Positions 5,552 through 6,196 of a stretch of 6,196 nt of DNA are shown in pieces. The position numbers and the translations under genes are program-made. Each line of letters begins with the position of its first letter. The stretch's first letter is position 1. The notes under the pieces were generated by a model. It was given only the letters and a program-made list of their open reading frames with translations, was not told the DNA's origin and did no database searches. The stretch comes from Acidimicrobiales bacterium (lineage in GTDB: Bacteria > Actinomycetota > Acidimicrobiia > Acidimicrobiales > RAAP-2), in contig JADGOF010000142.1 in NCBI GenBank assembly GCA_017883105.1, positions 1-6,196 on the forward strand. The letters are read 5' to 3'.

Positions 5552-6196
5552 CGGGCGCCCCCGCGGGTACCGGGTGGCCTTGGGTCCCCCTTGTCACCCC
5601 GGCGCTCCACCACCATGGCGTCGCCGAAGGACAGGAAGCGGTAGCCATCGGCCAGTGCGGTGGCGTAGAGATCGCGCCACACCGGCCCGCAGAAGGACTC
5701 CACCAGCAGCAGCAGGCTCGAGCGGGGCAGGTGGAAGTTGGTCACGAGCACATCGACCGTCCGGAACGGGAAGTCACCGTGGATGTAGAGGTCGGTCCGA
5801 CCGGACAGCTGGCCGCTGGCGGCCGCCGACTCGAGGGCCCGCACGGCCGTGGTGCCCACGGCCACCACCCGTTCAGCCTCCCTGCAGACCTCCATAGTCT
5901 CCGCCGGAACCGAGTAGCGCTCGGAGTGGATCACGTGCTCTCCGGCGGTCGGTGCGGTGATGGGGCGGAACGTGTCGAGGCCGATGGCCAAGTCCACCCG
6001 GGCCACCCGGGCCCCCGCCGCAACGCACGCGTCCAGGAGCTCCGGGGTGAAGTGGAGGCCGGCGGTCGGCGCCGCCGCCGACCGGTCGCCCGGATCACGG
6101 ACTCCCGAGTACACCGTCTGGTACCGCTCCGGATCGGACAGTGCACCGTGGATGTAGGGCGGCAGCGGCATGGTCCCGGCCCGATCCACCACCGAC
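5548..6196 (-). CDS. queA: tRNA preQ1(34) S-adenosylmethionine ribosyltransferase-isomerase QueA, C-terminal part (5' end beyond window)
   Basis: Transfers and isomerises the ribosyl group of S-adenosylmethionine onto preQ1 in tRNA, giving epoxyqueuosine. The window holds the last 215 codons; the frame is open at the right edge, so the GTG near 6192 is an internal Val codon, not the start. About 40 percent of a usual QueA is missing. Motifs in order are TMPLPPYI, YQTVY, AAAPTAGLHFTPELLD, IGLDTFRPI, EHVIHSERYSVP, RVVAVGTTAVRALESA, VDVLVTNFHLPRSSLLLLVE and YRFLSFGDAMVV, matching the family in order and spacing. The segment VDLAIGLDTFRPI differs from the common VTLHVGLGTFxPV form, losing a His and a Gly. 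The protein ends with a polar tail, GDKGDPRPPGTRGGAR. Its TGA overlaps the tgt GTG by 4 nt, so the two queuosine enzymes are almost certainly co-transcribed and translationally coupled. Confidence 0.96.
   Translation of the reverse strand, partial: SVVDRAGTMPLPPYIHGALSDPERYQTVYSGVRDPGDRSAAAPTAGLHFTPELLDACVAAGARVARVDLAIGLDTFRPITAPTAGEHVIHSERYSVPAETMEVCREAERVVAVGTTAVRALESAAASGQLSGRTDLYIHGDFPFRTVDVLVTNFHLPRSSLLLLVESFCGPVWRDLYATALADGYRFLSFGDAMVVERRGDKGDPRPPGTRGGAR

Noticed and set aside
6190..6192. GTG as the start codon of queA
   Set aside because: The frame is open through the window edge and the first QueA motif seen (MPLPPYI) belongs in the middle of the protein, so the GTG is an internal Val codon.
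1..6196. CRISPR arrays, tRNA or rRNA genes, insertion sequences, prophage or defence genes
   Set aside because: No spaced direct repeats, no tRNA-like cloverleaf region, no transposase or integrase motif; nearly all the sequence is accounted for by conserved housekeeping genes.

Overview
This is a GC-rich chromosomal segment in which every convincing gene lies on the minus strand. Read from the right edge leftwards, the order is queA (5' end outside the window) - tgt - yajC - secD - secF - relA (3' end outside the window). GC content, actinobacterial-looking SecD, SecF and Rel sequences, and the yajC-secD-secF...rel order suggest an actinobacterium. The presence of queA/tgt and the absence of apt between secF and rel point away from the Streptomyces/Mycobacterium arrangement, so a deeper lineage such as Acidimicrobiia is my guess. 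That is inference, not shown by the sequence.

Layout: 5548-6196 encodes the C-terminal part of QueA, which makes epoxyqueuosine in tRNA. It overlaps by 4 nt (GTGA) with tgt at 4436-5551, the tRNA-guanine transglycosylase acting one step earlier. After an 80-nt gap comes yajC (3816-4355), then secD (2289-3809) after 6 nt, then secF (838-2292) by a 4-nt ATGA overlap. YajC, SecD and SecF form the accessory complex of the Sec translocon that pulls proteins out of the membrane channel using the proton motive force. A 133-nt non-coding gap (705-837) with two dyad symmetries separates secF from relA (1-704), which encodes the ppGpp hydrolase domain of a long Rel enzyme. All reading frames proposed on the plus strand look like antisense shadows of these genes.

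The region is mostly conserved housekeeping DNA, and I see no mobile element, CRISPR array, RNA gene or clearly new system. The points worth a second look are: the SecF termini (an acidic N-terminal extension and a basic low-complexity C-terminal tail of about 125 residues); the acidic YajC tail; an 11/12-matched inverted repeat ending 8 nt before the relA start, overlapping a TANNNT box placed as expected for a leaderless transcript; and small departures from consensus in Tgt and QueA motifs.
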